The notes under the pieces are model-generated. The model ran no database searches. It saw nothing but the letters and a program-made list of their open reading frames with translations, and was not told where the DNA came from. A DNA stretch of 64,000 nucleotides. Origin: Candidatus Methanoperedens sp. (lineage in GTDB: Archaea; Halobacteriota; Methanosarcinia; Methanosarcinales; Methanoperedenaceae). The stretch is from positions 50,575-114,574 of the forward strand of contig JAPMTR010000063.1 in assembly GCA_026552975.1 (NCBI GenBank), in the 5' to 3' direction. A program made the translations under genes and the position numbers. Positions 15,860-24,799 of the stretch are shown one piece after another. How positions within the stretch are numbered: the stretch's first letter is position 1; each line of letters starts with the position of its first letter.

Positions 15860-16555
15860 TCAATGAAATTTTTGAGCCACTACGACTATATGATCTTTAT
15901 GAAAAGGTTCAAGATCGAATGACTGTTTGATCTTGAAAAGCCCCTCCAGCTTTTTGATCTCGTTTCCAAAAACATCTTTTTTTCTCCCTATAGAATCTAT
16001 GCTTCTTGCTTTTATAATCAATATCATGACACCTGTTTTTTTTAGAAAGAGCTCTGCGTTCAATATAGCGATCCTTGCCTGCTCTTTCTGGGCTATATCC
16101 TGATAAAGAAAATCAACTTCCGGGACCATATTCTGATATGATGCCGGATGCATAGCATCGCCAAGTATAGGGATCACATTATTCCGGTGAATACTGACCT
16201 TTATCAGGTCTTTCATAGCACGGGGGGAGATCTCAATAGCATAGACCATACCTTTTTCAACAATATCTGAGACATGGCTAACGGTAGTTCCGTTTGCAGC
16301 CCCAAGATAAAGGAAGGTTGAATCCTTCGTAATAGGTAATGAGAAGTCTTTCAATATCATGGCTGCCAGCTTACTGTGAAATGGATCCCAGATTCGAAAC
16401 TCTTGATCTGACATGATCAAAATCTTCTCATCTTTTACTCTTATTCCTGGAATAAGATTTTTTGAAATAAGTTGTCTTGAGGTGGAGCCTGATAATCTAT
16501 AAACATTATTGAAATCTGTTCCAATAAGTACCGATCTATTGATCTTTTCATCCAT
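15860..16555 (-). CDS. flpA: Fibrillarin-like rRNA/tRNA 2'-O-methyltransferase
   Basis: SAM-dependent catalytic subunit of the archaeal C/D box guide RNP. The 231 residues carry the SAM-binding motif TFLYLGAANGTTVSHVSD, the acidic GMVYAIEISPRAMKDL, the PILGDAMHP segment, VDFLYQDIAQKEQ and the C-terminal LEPFHKDHIVVVA, all standard for FlpA. Nop5 usually precedes it in archaea but is not in this window, so the gene has been separated from its partner or the partner lies elsewhere. Confidence 0.95.
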   Translation of the reverse strand: MDEKINRSVLIGTDFNNVYRLSGSTSRQLISKNLIPGIRVKDEKILIMSDQEFRIWDPFHSKLAAMILKDFSLPITKDSTFLYLGAANGTTVSHVSDIVEKGMVYAIEISPRAMKDLIKVSIHRNNVIPILGDAMHPASYQNMVPEVDFLYQDIAQKEQARIAILNAELFLKKTGVMILIIKARSIDSIGRKKDVFGNEIKKLEGLFKIKQSFDLEPFHKDHIVVVAQKFH

Positions 16556-16570
16556 TGATAACTAATTCTT

Positions 16571-17146
16571 TTAAATGATCACTATGCAATACATATTATT
16601 TTCAACAGAAGGAGGCGCTCTGGTTGTTCCCTTTACAATCCGTTCATCAGGATAGCCAAGTTGTTCGCATACTGCGATTTCTTTTAAAAATCCATTATTA
16701 TCCAGAAATTCTGCAACCTCATGCGCTCCAAAAGATGTATCTGGAAGGAAAAATACATTCTTTCCATTGTTTAGTTCTGATAGAAGCCTTTCTTTCACAA
16801 TTTCAATGTCCCTTGAATGACCCGTTATGATCGATATATTTTCGATATCCAGGTGCAATCTTACACACACAATTTGCAGGGATGATATCCCTGGAATGAT
16901 TTCATCCCCTGGCTTCGCATATTTCCCAAGACCAGAAAGCATGGGATCTCCAGTTGAAAGTACAACTGCATTTACTGGAATGTCCCTGAGAGAATAATCT
17001 TTTAAAATACTTGTATTACATTTTATGTGTTCTTTAGCAAGTTCAAGCGCCCGCTTTGAGCCGAATATAAGATTGGCAGTCTCAATAGCGTAAATCGCTT
17101 CTTTTGTCAGAAGATCTGGACCTGCTCCGACGCCTACGATCTTCAT
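16571..17146 (-). CDS. cbiE: Cobalt-precorrin-7 C5-methyltransferase CbiE
   Basis: SAM-dependent enzyme of the anaerobic (early cobalt insertion) corrin pathway. The 191 residues open with the tetrapyrrole methylase signature MKIVGVGAGPDLLTKEA and carry LSTGDPMLSGLG and EIIPGISSLQIVCVRL. CbiT is not fused, as the protein is of single-domain length. The start overlaps the cbiD stop by four bases, which indicates a cbiD-cbiE operon. Confidence 0.93.
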   Translation of the reverse strand: MKIVGVGAGPDLLTKEAIYAIETANLIFGSKRALELAKEHIKCNTSILKDYSLRDIPVNAVVLSTGDPMLSGLGKYAKPGDEIIPGISSLQIVCVRLHLDIENISIITGHSRDIEIVKERLLSELNNGKNVFFLPDTSFGAHEVAEFLDNNGFLKEIAVCEQLGYPDERIVKGTTRAPPSVENNMYCIVII

Positions 17147-18156
17147 AGACCGCCCATAGTCATATTCTTTTGGTGGCTGTCTCTCAGGATTGTCCCATCC
17201 CTGTTCAATAAAACAACCCTTTTTCCGGATTTTTTTACCGCTTCATTCAATGCTATATCAATAACCTTATTCTTTGGGTCAGAATCGATCATTTCCTGTA
17301 CTGTGAGGTTGCCTCCTTTTTTCAATATATCCGGGTCTGCCCATTTCAAGATAAGTCCTGGAAGACCGCAGATAATTACTTCACCTTTAGCAGCGCGAAG
17401 ACCCCTTGAAATGTCACTTCCGATAAGTATAACCGTATGATCCGGGAAAAGCATGTGGGAAAAATACACTCCGATCCGTCCTGTTGTGAGGATCACCCGG
17501 TCAGCATTTTTGATGAGTTCTTCTTTCATTTCACCCAGGTGTTCATTCCAGGGTTCTACAAATCCCGTTGTTCCCAGAATTGATATCCCTCCAATGATCC
17601 CGATTTTTTCGTTCAGTGTTTTTTTTGTGATATTTTCACCCATCGGAACAAAAAGTATGACCTGGGCGCCTCTTAATCCAGTTTCAACAAGTGCCTCCTT
17701 TATGGCATCTTCTATCTGGCGCATCGGGGATGGATTGATCGCGGGGCTTCCTTTTTTTATACCAATTCCCTTTCCAGCTATTATTGAAATGTTCTCACTT
17801 TCTTTTGCGCAGGCAACTATTTCCATCCCATTGGTCACGTCAACTGCATGATCTCCTGAAAATTTAAATGCAGAAGCTTTGCCTTTTTCCGCCTGTACGG
17901 GAAGTCTGACCCGTAATCCTATCGGGGTTTTGACCTCAACTTCAGAAACTGTTTTTGTGATAGACAGAACTGCCCCTTTTGCTGCTGCAGAAGCTGTGGT
18001 TCCTGTGGTATAACCCCGGCGAAGGAGCTTTCCATTTGATAGGAGCACATAACAACCGCTTAAAATCATGGAATTGAGTTTATCAATTGGTAAATTTGTT
18101 CTTTGTATCCATTCATCAGGGATCTTGAAATTGTTAACAGGGTCGATCATTTTCAA
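17143..18156 (-). CDS. cbiD: Cobalt-precorrin-5B C1-methyltransferase CbiD
   Basis: Methylates C1 and helps ring contraction in anaerobic cobalamin synthesis. The 337 residues contain the CbiD hallmarks LRRGYTTGTTASAAAKGA, KGIGIKKGSPAINPSPM, and GGISILGTTGFVEPWN, followed by VILTTGRIG and FPDHTVILIG. With cbiE it forms a two-gene unit about 4 kb from the cobalt transporter, so uptake and use of cobalt are encoded close together. Confidence 0.95.
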   Translation of the reverse strand: MKMIDPVNNFKIPDEWIQRTNLPIDKLNSMILSGCYVLLSNGKLLRRGYTTGTTASAAAKGAVLSITKTVSEVEVKTPIGLRVRLPVQAEKGKASAFKFSGDHAVDVTNGMEIVACAKESENISIIAGKGIGIKKGSPAINPSPMRQIEDAIKEALVETGLRGAQVILFVPMGENITKKTLNEKIGIIGGISILGTTGFVEPWNEHLGEMKEELIKNADRVILTTGRIGVYFSHMLFPDHTVILIGSDISRGLRAAKGEVIICGLPGLILKWADPDILKKGGNLTVQEMIDSDPKNKVIDIALNEAVKKSGKRVVLLNRDGTILRDSHQKNMTMGGL

Positions 18157-18336
18157 GCTAAATTAATTTTACATAATATTTAACATCCACTGGTTCATCT
18201 CTTTCCTGCAATATCAAGATTAAAGAGCAATCAGTTTAGAATTTTGTTATTCTTTATCATAATTACAATAGTTATTTTAATGTTCTATAATCTATAAATT
18301 GATATACTAATAAAAAGTTATAACCTTTTAATTCAG

Positions 18337-18349
18337 GGGTAATTTACCC
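18337..18349. promoter_or_regulatory. Palindrome GGGTAA-T-TTACCC upstream of small zinc-ribbon gene
   Basis: Perfect 13-bp palindrome with 6-bp arms, flanked by imperfectly matching ATTCA and TGAAT. It lies 25 bases before the small gene at 18374, with the AT-rich promoter-like sequence at about 18290-18330 upstream. A binding site for a repressor is a reasonable guess. The arm resembles the TTACC half-sites before cbiM (9898) and the GGGTATACCC palindrome at 3957. Confidence 0.4.
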
Positions 18350-18373
18350 AATTGAATCATAGGAGTGATTAAT

Positions 18374-18511
18374 TTGGAATTAATAGAAGTAAAATGTAAA
18401 AAATGCAGCAAAGAAATATATGTACAACAAAGCAATATAAGGGAAGAAATGTACTGCACTCTTGGATGTATGAATTCTCATGCATCGAATGAAAGCAGGA
18501 CATTGAACTGA
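18374..18511 (+). CDS. Small zinc-ribbon protein (45 aa)
   Basis: Short gene found by reading the gap between cbiD and the methionine synthase gene. Translation from TTG (18374), five bases after an AGGAGTGAT ribosome site, gives 45 residues with two cysteine pairs: CKKC near residue 8 and CTLGC near residue 27. The spacing suits a zinc ribbon (C-x2-C-x15-C-x3-C). A GTG three codons earlier is an alternative start. A nine-T tract follows six bases after the stop. The function is unknown; such ribbons often act as small regulators or metal-handling proteins. Confidence 0.65.
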   Translation: MELIEVKCKKCSKEIYVQQSNIREEMYCTLGCMNSHASNESRTLN

Positions 18512-18516
18512 TTCCC

Positions 18517-18525
18517 TTTTTTTTT
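18517..18525 (+). terminator. T-tract terminator after the zinc-ribbon gene
   Basis: Nine consecutive T directly downstream of the small gene; U-tracts alone can end transcription in euryarchaea. This suggests that the next gene is a separate unit. Confidence 0.45.
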
Positions 18526-18563
18526 CAATAACTATAAAGCAATAAAAAGAAATCAAAGAGCAT

Positions 18564-19592
18564 ATGATACTTTTTGATGATATTGGAAGCTTTCCGTTTC
18601 CAAAAGGCATGAATCGGGAATGGATAACTCAGGCCATAATAAATAATGACCCTAAGTTTGGGGATGTGCTAAAAAGCACCATGCAGCAGAAGATCGATGC
18701 TGGTGTGGTCATACCCACATACCCTCAATTCAGGGATATGAACCAGATGTTCCTTGAGATAATTAACGATGAATCATCCCAGGAGGAGCCCCTCATCGTC
18801 AGGAAAGAAAAGGCCAGGATACTGGAACTTTCAGCTCTTGAGGAGGTCGGGGCACAATATTTAAAAAATACAGGGAAAAAATTAAATATTAGAGTTTGTG
18901 TGACCGGACCCCTTGAATTGTATCAAAATCAATTTGGAGGTACAGCCTATAAAGATGTCCTTAACGCTTTTGCTAAGAGTATTGACAGGTTCATAGCTAA
19001 TTCCATCGACAATGCAAAACAATTCAGGATCGCAACTATTTCCATAGATGAACCCAGTATCGGGATCAATCCCCAAATAATGTTCAGTGATGCTGATATT
19101 ATTGAAGCGCTAACTATAGCAACAAGTAGTTCAGCTTCAAATAAGATAGATACTGAGATACATCTTCACTCCCCTCTTCATTACAAGCTCATCTGCAAAG
19201 TTCCTTCCATTGGCATAATCGGAGTTGAATCCGCAGCCAATCCTTCTTATCTTGATCTTATTGATAAAAAAGACCTTGTGGATAATGATAAATATTTAAG
19301 GGTCGGAGTGTCGCGAACGGATATTTTTGGAATGGCTGCTGTGCTTAATGAAAAATATGCAACGAATGTATGGAAGGACCCTTCCAGGCTTGATGAAATT
19401 GTAACTGAAATGGAAACACCGGCAATAATATCAGAAAGGCTTCAAAAAGCATATTCAATTTTTGGTGAAAGGATCAAATATGCAGGACCTGACTGCGGTC
19501 TTGGTTCCTGGCCTTCCCAGGAATTGGCTTCCCGGCTCCTTAAGAACACAGGCATTGCTATAAAAGATTTTATGATTAAGAGTATGCAATAA
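18564..19592 (+). CDS. Core-type methionine synthase (archaeal MetE-like, corrinoid-linked)
   Basis: 342-residue protein corresponding to the C-terminal catalytic half of MetE. Family features are DDIGSFPFP at the start, VCVTGPLELY, SIDEPSIG, EIHLHSPLHY, and GPDCGLGSWPS, which provides the zinc-binding cysteine and histidine region. Short archaeal forms lack the N-terminal folate domain and are thought to use methylcobalamin or a methyl-corrinoid protein as methyl donor for homocysteine. The nearby corrin genes fit this, but the methyl donor is inferred. The gene precedes pheA by 32 bases. Confidence 0.82.
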   Translation: MILFDDIGSFPFPKGMNREWITQAIINNDPKFGDVLKSTMQQKIDAGVVIPTYPQFRDMNQMFLEIINDESSQEEPLIVRKEKARILELSALEEVGAQYLKNTGKKLNIRVCVTGPLELYQNQFGGTAYKDVLNAFAKSIDRFIANSIDNAKQFRIATISIDEPSIGINPQIMFSDADIIEALTIATSSSASNKIDTEIHLHSPLHYKLICKVPSIGIIGVESAANPSYLDLIDKKDLVDNDKYLRVGVSRTDIFGMAAVLNEKYATNVWKDPSRLDEIVTEMETPAIISERLQKAYSIFGERIKYAGPDCGLGSWPSQELASRLLKNTGIAIKDFMIKSMQ

Positions 19593-19624
19593 ACTATTTC
19601 TTTTATCCATCCGAATAAGGGTAG

Positions 19625-20431
19625 ATGATCATTGGAACTCTGGGTCCGCAGGGCACATATTCAGAAAAAGCTGCAATTCAATATAATAAAAATGCAGGGC
19701 TTCAATTCTATGAAGATATCTTTGACACTGTTGATGCTCTTTTGAGAAATGAAGTTGATAAAAGCATTGTGCCTATTGAGAATTCACTTGAAGGTTCGAT
19801 CACGCTCACCCTTGACCTGCTTTGGGAACATGAACTTAAGATCATAGGTGAGGTAATCGTCCAGATAAAACATTGCCTTCTCTCAAAAGGAAAAAAAGAA
19901 GACATAAAGATAATTATGTCGCATCCTCAGGCTTTATCTCAATGCAGGAAATATATAAAAAATAACTTCAAGGGAGTAGAAATACGATCAGACCTGAGCA
20001 CATCTCATGCCGCAAAGATCGCATCGGGATCAAAAGAGATCGCTGCAATCGCATCTGCTGAATCTGCAAAGATGTATGGATTGAATATACTGGCTGAAAA
20101 CATCCAGGATGTTCCCGGAAATTTCACGCGTTTCATCGTAGTTGGAAAAACAACACAGTCACCCACCGGCAATGACAAGACATCTATTATCGTTTATCTT
20201 GAAAAAAATAAGCCTGGAGCCCTTTATGAGATACTTGGAGAATTTGCAGGAAATAATATTGACCTGACAAAGATCGAATCGCGTCCAACAAAAAAAGCGC
20301 TTGGGGATTATGTTTTCTATATAGATATCAAAGGACATATCGAGGATGAGATCATAAAAGATACTATTTCAAGAATAAAAGGTAAAGTCGGGATGCTCAA
20401 AATACTTGGTTCATATCCGGTCGCTAATTGA
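19625..20431 (+). CDS. pheA: Prephenate dehydratase with ACT domain
   Basis: Converts prephenate to phenylpyruvate in phenylalanine synthesis. The 268 residues open with IGTLGPQGTYSEKAA, carry VPIENSLEGSI, MSHPQALSQC and the catalytic-site segment VPGNFTRFIVVG. Residues ~185-262 are the ACT regulatory domain with KPGALYEIL and IESRPTKKALGDYVFYID, which binds phenylalanine. No fused chorismate mutase is present, as expected in archaea. Confidence 0.96.
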   Translation: MIIGTLGPQGTYSEKAAIQYNKNAGLQFYEDIFDTVDALLRNEVDKSIVPIENSLEGSITLTLDLLWEHELKIIGEVIVQIKHCLLSKGKKEDIKIIMSHPQALSQCRKYIKNNFKGVEIRSDLSTSHAAKIASGSKEIAAIASAESAKMYGLNILAENIQDVPGNFTRFIVVGKTTQSPTGNDKTSIIVYLEKNKPGALYEILGEFAGNNIDLTKIESRPTKKALGDYVFYIDIKGHIEDEIIKDTISRIKGKVGMLKILGSYPVAN

Positions 20432-20521
20432 TTAGACTATTTAGTCTCTAAATGAGAAGGATAAGATATATCCCTTTGTAAATCCATTATTGAGTAGCAC
20501 CTCAAAAACGAGTAGATAACC

Positions 20522-21169
20522 ATGGATATACTATCTTTAAAAAAACTTGCACTACTTGGAGCACACCAGAAACCCCTGGAAATGTCCTCAGTGGAATTTG
20601 CAACTCATATCGATTCAAGCCAGCAGACAGCAGCGCGGAAATTAAAAGCACTTGAAGATGAAAACCTGATCACAAGGATAATACATAATGATGGACAATT
20701 GATCTCCATAACAAAAAATGGCATCGACCTATTGCAGAAGGAATTAAATGATTATCAGGGTATATTTTCAGGAAATGAAGGCACAATCATCCTCAGAGGC
20801 AAGATAATTACAGGTATAGGCGAAGGACAATATTACATAGGTCTGGATGGTTACAGGACTCAGTTCATAGAAAAACTGGGATTTGACCCGTATCCAGGCA
20901 CGTTAAATGTCAGGCTTGATGCTATTAGTATCCATATCCGAAAAAAGATCGCGCAGAGTATAAATATCTCAGGGTTTACTGACCAGAACAGGACTTTCGG
21001 GAAAGGTTCATGTTTCAGGATCAGGATCTCAGATGTTGAAGGCGCGGTCATTACTCCGGAGCGAAGCCATTATCCTGAAGACATAGTTGAAATAATAGCG
21101 CCAGTTAATCTTCGCGAACACCTGGAACTTAAAGATGGAACTAATATTAATGTGGAAGTGACAAAATGA
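20522..21169 (+). CDS. ribK: CTP-dependent riboflavin kinase with N-terminal HTH
   Basis: Archaeal enzyme that makes FMN using CTP. Residues ~1-85 are a winged HTH (EFATHIDSSQQTAARKLKAL), which suggests control of riboflavin genes. Residues ~90-215 form the kinase barrel with KIITGIGEGQYYIGLDGYR and GFDPYPGTLNVRL. The end overlaps ribB by four bases, so both enzymes of flavin synthesis are co-expressed. The HTH fusion is common in euryarchaeal RibK/RibR proteins. Confidence 0.95.
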   Translation: MDILSLKKLALLGAHQKPLEMSSVEFATHIDSSQQTAARKLKALEDENLITRIIHNDGQLISITKNGIDLLQKELNDYQGIFSGNEGTIILRGKIITGIGEGQYYIGLDGYRTQFIEKLGFDPYPGTLNVRLDAISIHIRKKIAQSINISGFTDQNRTFGKGSCFRIRISDVEGAVITPERSHYPEDIVEIIAPVNLREHLELKDGTNINVEVTK

Positions 21170-21834
21170 GTCTTGATAAAGCATTAGAAGCAATAAGGAA
21201 TGGGAAAATGATCCTGCTTTTTGATTCCGAGGACCGGGAAGGGGAAACAGATTTTGTGATCCCTGCGATCAACACAACGCCAAAAGATGTCGCTCTTATG
21301 AGACGCGATGGCGGGGGTTTGATCTGCGTTGCGATATATGGAAAAGCGGCAGATAAGTTAGGATTGCCTTTCATGTCCGATGTTTTAAGGAGCGTTTCAC
21401 AAAATGGGCATAGTTCTCTTATGGATCTTGTGGAAAAGCAGGGGGACATCTCATACGACTCACGTTCATCGTTCTCGCTCTGGATAAATCACAGGGAGAA
21501 CTTCACAGGTATCACGGATAATGACCGCGCCTTCACAATCCGCAAAGTTGGTGAAACAGTAACGCGTGTCCTGAACGGTGAAATAATTAATTTTGGCGAC
21601 GAGTTCAGGTCCCCTGGCCATGTCGCGCTCCTTCGCGCCGCTGCAGGGCTATTGAGCGAGAGGCGTGGGCAGACCGAGCTTTCTATTGAACTTGCGATCA
21701 AAGCTGGTGTTTCTCCTTCTATGGTAGTATGTGAGATGCTTGACGATAGGACTGGAAAAGCGCTTTTGAAAGAAGATGCGATCAAGTATTCTATCCTTCA
21801 TAATATCCCATTTGTGGAAGGGAAAGATCTTTAA
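21166..21834 (+). CDS. ribB: 3,4-dihydroxy-2-butanone 4-phosphate synthase
   Basis: Makes the four-carbon precursor of riboflavin from ribulose 5-phosphate. The 222-residue sequence shows DSEDREGETDFVIPA (acidic metal site), MRRDGGGLICVAI, TDNDRAFTIR, SPGHVALLRAAAGLLSERRGQTE and the His in GH. It is a stand-alone enzyme without a GTP cyclohydrolase II fusion. Coupled to ribK by an ATGA overlap. Confidence 0.96.
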   Translation: MSLDKALEAIRNGKMILLFDSEDREGETDFVIPAINTTPKDVALMRRDGGGLICVAIYGKAADKLGLPFMSDVLRSVSQNGHSSLMDLVEKQGDISYDSRSSFSLWINHRENFTGITDNDRAFTIRKVGETVTRVLNGEIINFGDEFRSPGHVALLRAAAGLLSERRGQTELSIELAIKAGVSPSMVVCEMLDDRTGKALLKEDAIKYSILHNIPFVEGKDL

Positions 21835-21876
21835 TTTTACAGAAAATTATATACACCCTGAAAGTAAATTTGGAGC

Positions 21877-22629
21877 GTGAAAATCTATATCGCATATAAC
21901 GGAAAATTCGGCGAAAGGGTAATCGGAAATCTTGTAAATTATAAAAATTTTTGTATCTCATGTGATAAATTGTGTGTCTTTTGCAGGGACGATAGATCGC
22001 TTAATTTTGCGGATAATATTTCCGGGATATATGCCCAGCCTTCAGACCTTCCCGTATTCATGGAAGACTCCGAAAAATACATACCTGCCAGCCTGCCTGA
22101 GAACGATGTATTCTTAGCTATAAATCTTCATCCTGATATTATTGTAGAGTTTCCGGCCCTTGCAAAAAAGGCAGGCACCCGCTTGTTCATTGCCCCGATC
22201 GAAGAACCAAAGTGGATCTCAGGTGGTTTAAGGAACCAGCTGAAAGAAAAATGTGATAAAGCCGGGATCGTATTTGCTGCCCCTAAACCATTTTGTTCTC
22301 TGAGAAAAGGAGTAGATCCATTAATTGACCAGTTCATTGACACATTTAAGATCGGTTTTCCCAGATTCAAGATCGGAGTCGTGGATAATATAATAGAGAC
22401 AGTACAGGTATTCACCAGCCAGCCCTGCGGATGCGCATATTATGTGATGCAGAAACTCAAAAAAGCTCAAATCGACAGTAAGTTCGATGAGGTCATATCA
22501 AGTGCACATCATGCATATCCATGCACTGCCAGTATGGAAAGAGATAATGAACTAAAAGATACGATCCTTCATCAGGGTGGATATATTATCAGGGAAGCGG
22601 TTCATAAAGCCCTGTCAAGAACGGAATAA
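21877..22629 (+). CDS. DUF166 family protein
   Basis: 250-residue soluble protein typical of DUF166, found in methanogens and relatives and sometimes labelled thymidylate synthase-like without proof. The N-terminal strand KIYIAYNGKFGERVIGNLVNY and a cysteine-rich stretch (CISCDKLCVFC) come first. ENDVFLAINLHPDI and SQPCGCAYYV follow, then HHAYPCTASM. The repeated Cys pairs suggest a metal or Fe-S site. Starts at GTG with GGAG upstream. It lies between ribB and corA with short gaps; the function is unknown. Confidence 0.8.
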   Translation: MKIYIAYNGKFGERVIGNLVNYKNFCISCDKLCVFCRDDRSLNFADNISGIYAQPSDLPVFMEDSEKYIPASLPENDVFLAINLHPDIIVEFPALAKKAGTRLFIAPIEEPKWISGGLRNQLKEKCDKAGIVFAAPKPFCSLRKGVDPLIDQFIDTFKIGFPRFKIGVVDNIIETVQVFTSQPCGCAYYVMQKLKKAQIDSKFDEVISSAHHAYPCTASMERDNELKDTILHQGGYIIREAVHKALSRTE

Positions 22630-22649
22630 AAGGCAATAGGACTGAACAG

Positions 22650-23726
22650 ATGCAGATCAACATGGATATTATCATTAAAAAAAGATCGAAAAAGACAGGT
22701 CTTCCTCCTGGAACTCTCCTCCATATCGGGGAGAAGAAAGTGGAGAAGACAAGGATATCAATATTTGACTATGATGAGACACATGTCCTGGAAAAGGAAG
22801 TAAAATTTGTAGAAGAATCTTTTCCATTCAAGGACAAACCAACTGTCACCTGGATAAATATTGAAGGTATCCATGAAATAGAGATCATTGACAAGATCGG
22901 TAAATATTTTGGTGTACATCCTCTTATACTTGAAGATATTTTAAATACTGAAAAACGCCCAAAAATGGAAGATTTTGAGAACTATATATATATTACATTA
23001 AAGATTCTAAAATCAGCCAGTGATAATGAGAGGATATTGTCTGAACAGATCAGCTTTATCATTGGTTCAAATTTCGTTATTTCGCTTCTGGAGGGTAAAG
23101 ATGAGATATTTGGACATGTAAAAGAAAGGATCAGAAATGGGAAAGGGCTTATACGGAAAATGGGACCTGATTATCTTGCTTATACCTTGATAGATACGAT
23201 CGTGGATAATTATTTCATAATAATGGAAAAATTCGGGGAAAAGATCGAGATCATGGAAGAAGAACTTGTGAAGGATCCAACTCCTGACACCTTAAAGTTA
23301 CTTCATGATACCCAGAGGGAATTGATACTTTTGCGAAAGTCTGTATGGCCATTGAGGGAGGTAGTGAATAATACGCTGCGCGGGGGATCCAAACTTATTC
23401 ATGAATCTACGCTTATTTATTTACGGGATGTCTATGATCATACGATAGAGATAATAGATATGATCGAGGGATTACGGGACATGGTTTCAAGAATGTTCGA
23501 TATTTATCTCTCAAGCATCAGCAACAAAATGAATGAGATCATGAAGGTTTTAACTATCATAGCAACGATATTTATTCCATTGACTTTTATCGCAGGGGTC
23601 TATGGAATGAATTTTGAATATATGCCTGAACTTAAATGGGAATGGGGATATCCTGCCATTTGGGTAGTGATGATCTCCTTAGGAGTTTTAATGATGGGTT
23701 ATTTCAAGAAAAATAAATGGATATAA
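22650..23726 (+). CDS. corA: CorA magnesium/cobalt channel
   Basis: 358-residue pentameric channel for Mg2+ and possibly Co2+ or Ni2+. A long cytoplasmic alpha/beta funnel occupies residues ~1-290 (HPLILEDILNTEKRPKMEDF is the usual funnel signature). Two membrane helices follow, with the YGMNFEYMPE pore motif between them and a basic tail. A start four codons later is equally possible. The gene is 20 bases from the DUF166 gene. Specificity cannot be told from sequence. Confidence 0.95.
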   Translation: MQINMDIIIKKRSKKTGLPPGTLLHIGEKKVEKTRISIFDYDETHVLEKEVKFVEESFPFKDKPTVTWINIEGIHEIEIIDKIGKYFGVHPLILEDILNTEKRPKMEDFENYIYITLKILKSASDNERILSEQISFIIGSNFVISLLEGKDEIFGHVKERIRNGKGLIRKMGPDYLAYTLIDTIVDNYFIIMEKFGEKIEIMEEELVKDPTPDTLKLLHDTQRELILLRKSVWPLREVVNNTLRGGSKLIHESTLIYLRDVYDHTIEIIDMIEGLRDMVSRMFDIYLSSISNKMNEIMKVLTIIATIFIPLTFIAGVYGMNFEYMPELKWEWGYPAIWVVMISLGVLMMGYFKKNKWI

Positions 23727-23775
23727 ATGGGTATTGAAAAAGTATAATGTTTGAATCGCTATATATTGCAATTGC

Positions 23776-24735
23776 ATGAACCTTCTATCATTCTTCATAT
23801 TGGTGATAATTCTTATTCCTTGCATACATGCCCAGGAATCAATAAGTGATCTGCAGGCGATAGAAGGACAAATAAGCGAAGAGCAGATTCTACTTAATGG
23901 CTACGTGGATATTTCCGGTAATGTGCTCCTGACCGGTTATGCAAGCCCTGAATCCCTGTATTATATGCCTTTTTTATATGGTATGAACTATTCGTTTGAT
24001 AACATTAGTGACCAGCTCTATGTAGTTACTGATAACCTGACCTCCAAGAAAGGAGATACATGGACCCTGAATTTCACTATAGATGGATATTATTCGGATT
24101 ATTCTGCAACATTTTATCTACCTCCCGGTTCCCGGTTAACAAAATTTGATATCCCGCCTGAGCTGAATTACCAGGTCCAGGTAAAAGAAGATTCCCTGAT
24201 CCTGTCAGTTCATGGATACAGGATAATTTCTCCATGGATCATGGTTGATTACAAACTACCCCCGGCAGACGTGGGTTCAAATAACCAGATTTCATCAGAA
24301 TCTTCCATATTGATAGTTATTTTGTTTATAATTGTGGCCGCATTCGCTTTATACAGATATAATATCCAGAAGCGCAACACTATTCCTCTAAAGGATGAAT
24401 TTAATGATCCAATACCTGAAAGAACATCCGAAACAAATGTGATCCCTATTAAAGCTAAGACAGCTGAAAAAATAGAGATTCGTATATCTGGAGAAATGCA
24501 AAAGGTCATAGATACACTTTCAGATAAAGAAAAAGCGATCATACTATTACTCATAAAAAACGGGGGTTCCGCTACCCAGGCTGATATTCGATACAAGATC
24601 GATATTCCAAAATCCTCACTTACAGGGATAATAAATGCTTTGAACCGGAAAAACATCATAAAAAAGCGCGAATACGGAAGGACTAACATTATCGAACTTT
24701 CAGAGTGGTTTTTATCAGAAAATAAAAGTCAATAA
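23776..24735 (+). CDS. Membrane-anchored winged-HTH regulator with extracytoplasmic sensor domain
   Basis: 319 residues in three parts. A signal peptide or first helix lies at ~1-18, followed by an extracytoplasmic beta-rich domain (~20-170) rich in Tyr and Asn. A membrane helix spans ~176-195. The cytoplasmic part ends in a MarR/ArsR-like winged HTH (~245-315: LSDKEKAIILLLIKNGG, ATQADIRYKIDIPKSSLTGIINAL). This one-component receptor layout is common in methanogenic archaea. It lies just upstream of a secreted-protein/ABC transporter cluster that it may control. Confidence 0.75.
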   Translation: MNLLSFFILVIILIPCIHAQESISDLQAIEGQISEEQILLNGYVDISGNVLLTGYASPESLYYMPFLYGMNYSFDNISDQLYVVTDNLTSKKGDTWTLNFTIDGYYSDYSATFYLPPGSRLTKFDIPPELNYQVQVKEDSLILSVHGYRIISPWIMVDYKLPPADVGSNNQISSESSILIVILFIIVAAFALYRYNIQKRNTIPLKDEFNDPIPERTSETNVIPIKAKTAEKIEIRISGEMQKVIDTLSDKEKAIILLLIKNGGSATQADIRYKIDIPKSSLTGIINALNRKNIIKKREYGRTNIIELSEWFLSENKSQ

Positions 24736-24762
24736 AGCTTATTTTTGATAAAGGTTCGAGAT

Positions 24763-24776
24763 CGAAAATATATATC
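24763..24776 (+). promoter_or_regulatory. BRE/TATA promoter for the secreted-protein cluster
   Basis: CGAAAATATATATC has the form of an archaeal BRE plus TATA box and ends 24 bases before the ATG at 24800, which would give a leaderless or very short-leader transcript. This is the only strong promoter-like sequence before the five-gene cluster. Confidence 0.5.
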
Positions 24777-24799
24777 GTTCAGTCCAAGAGGGTAATAAT

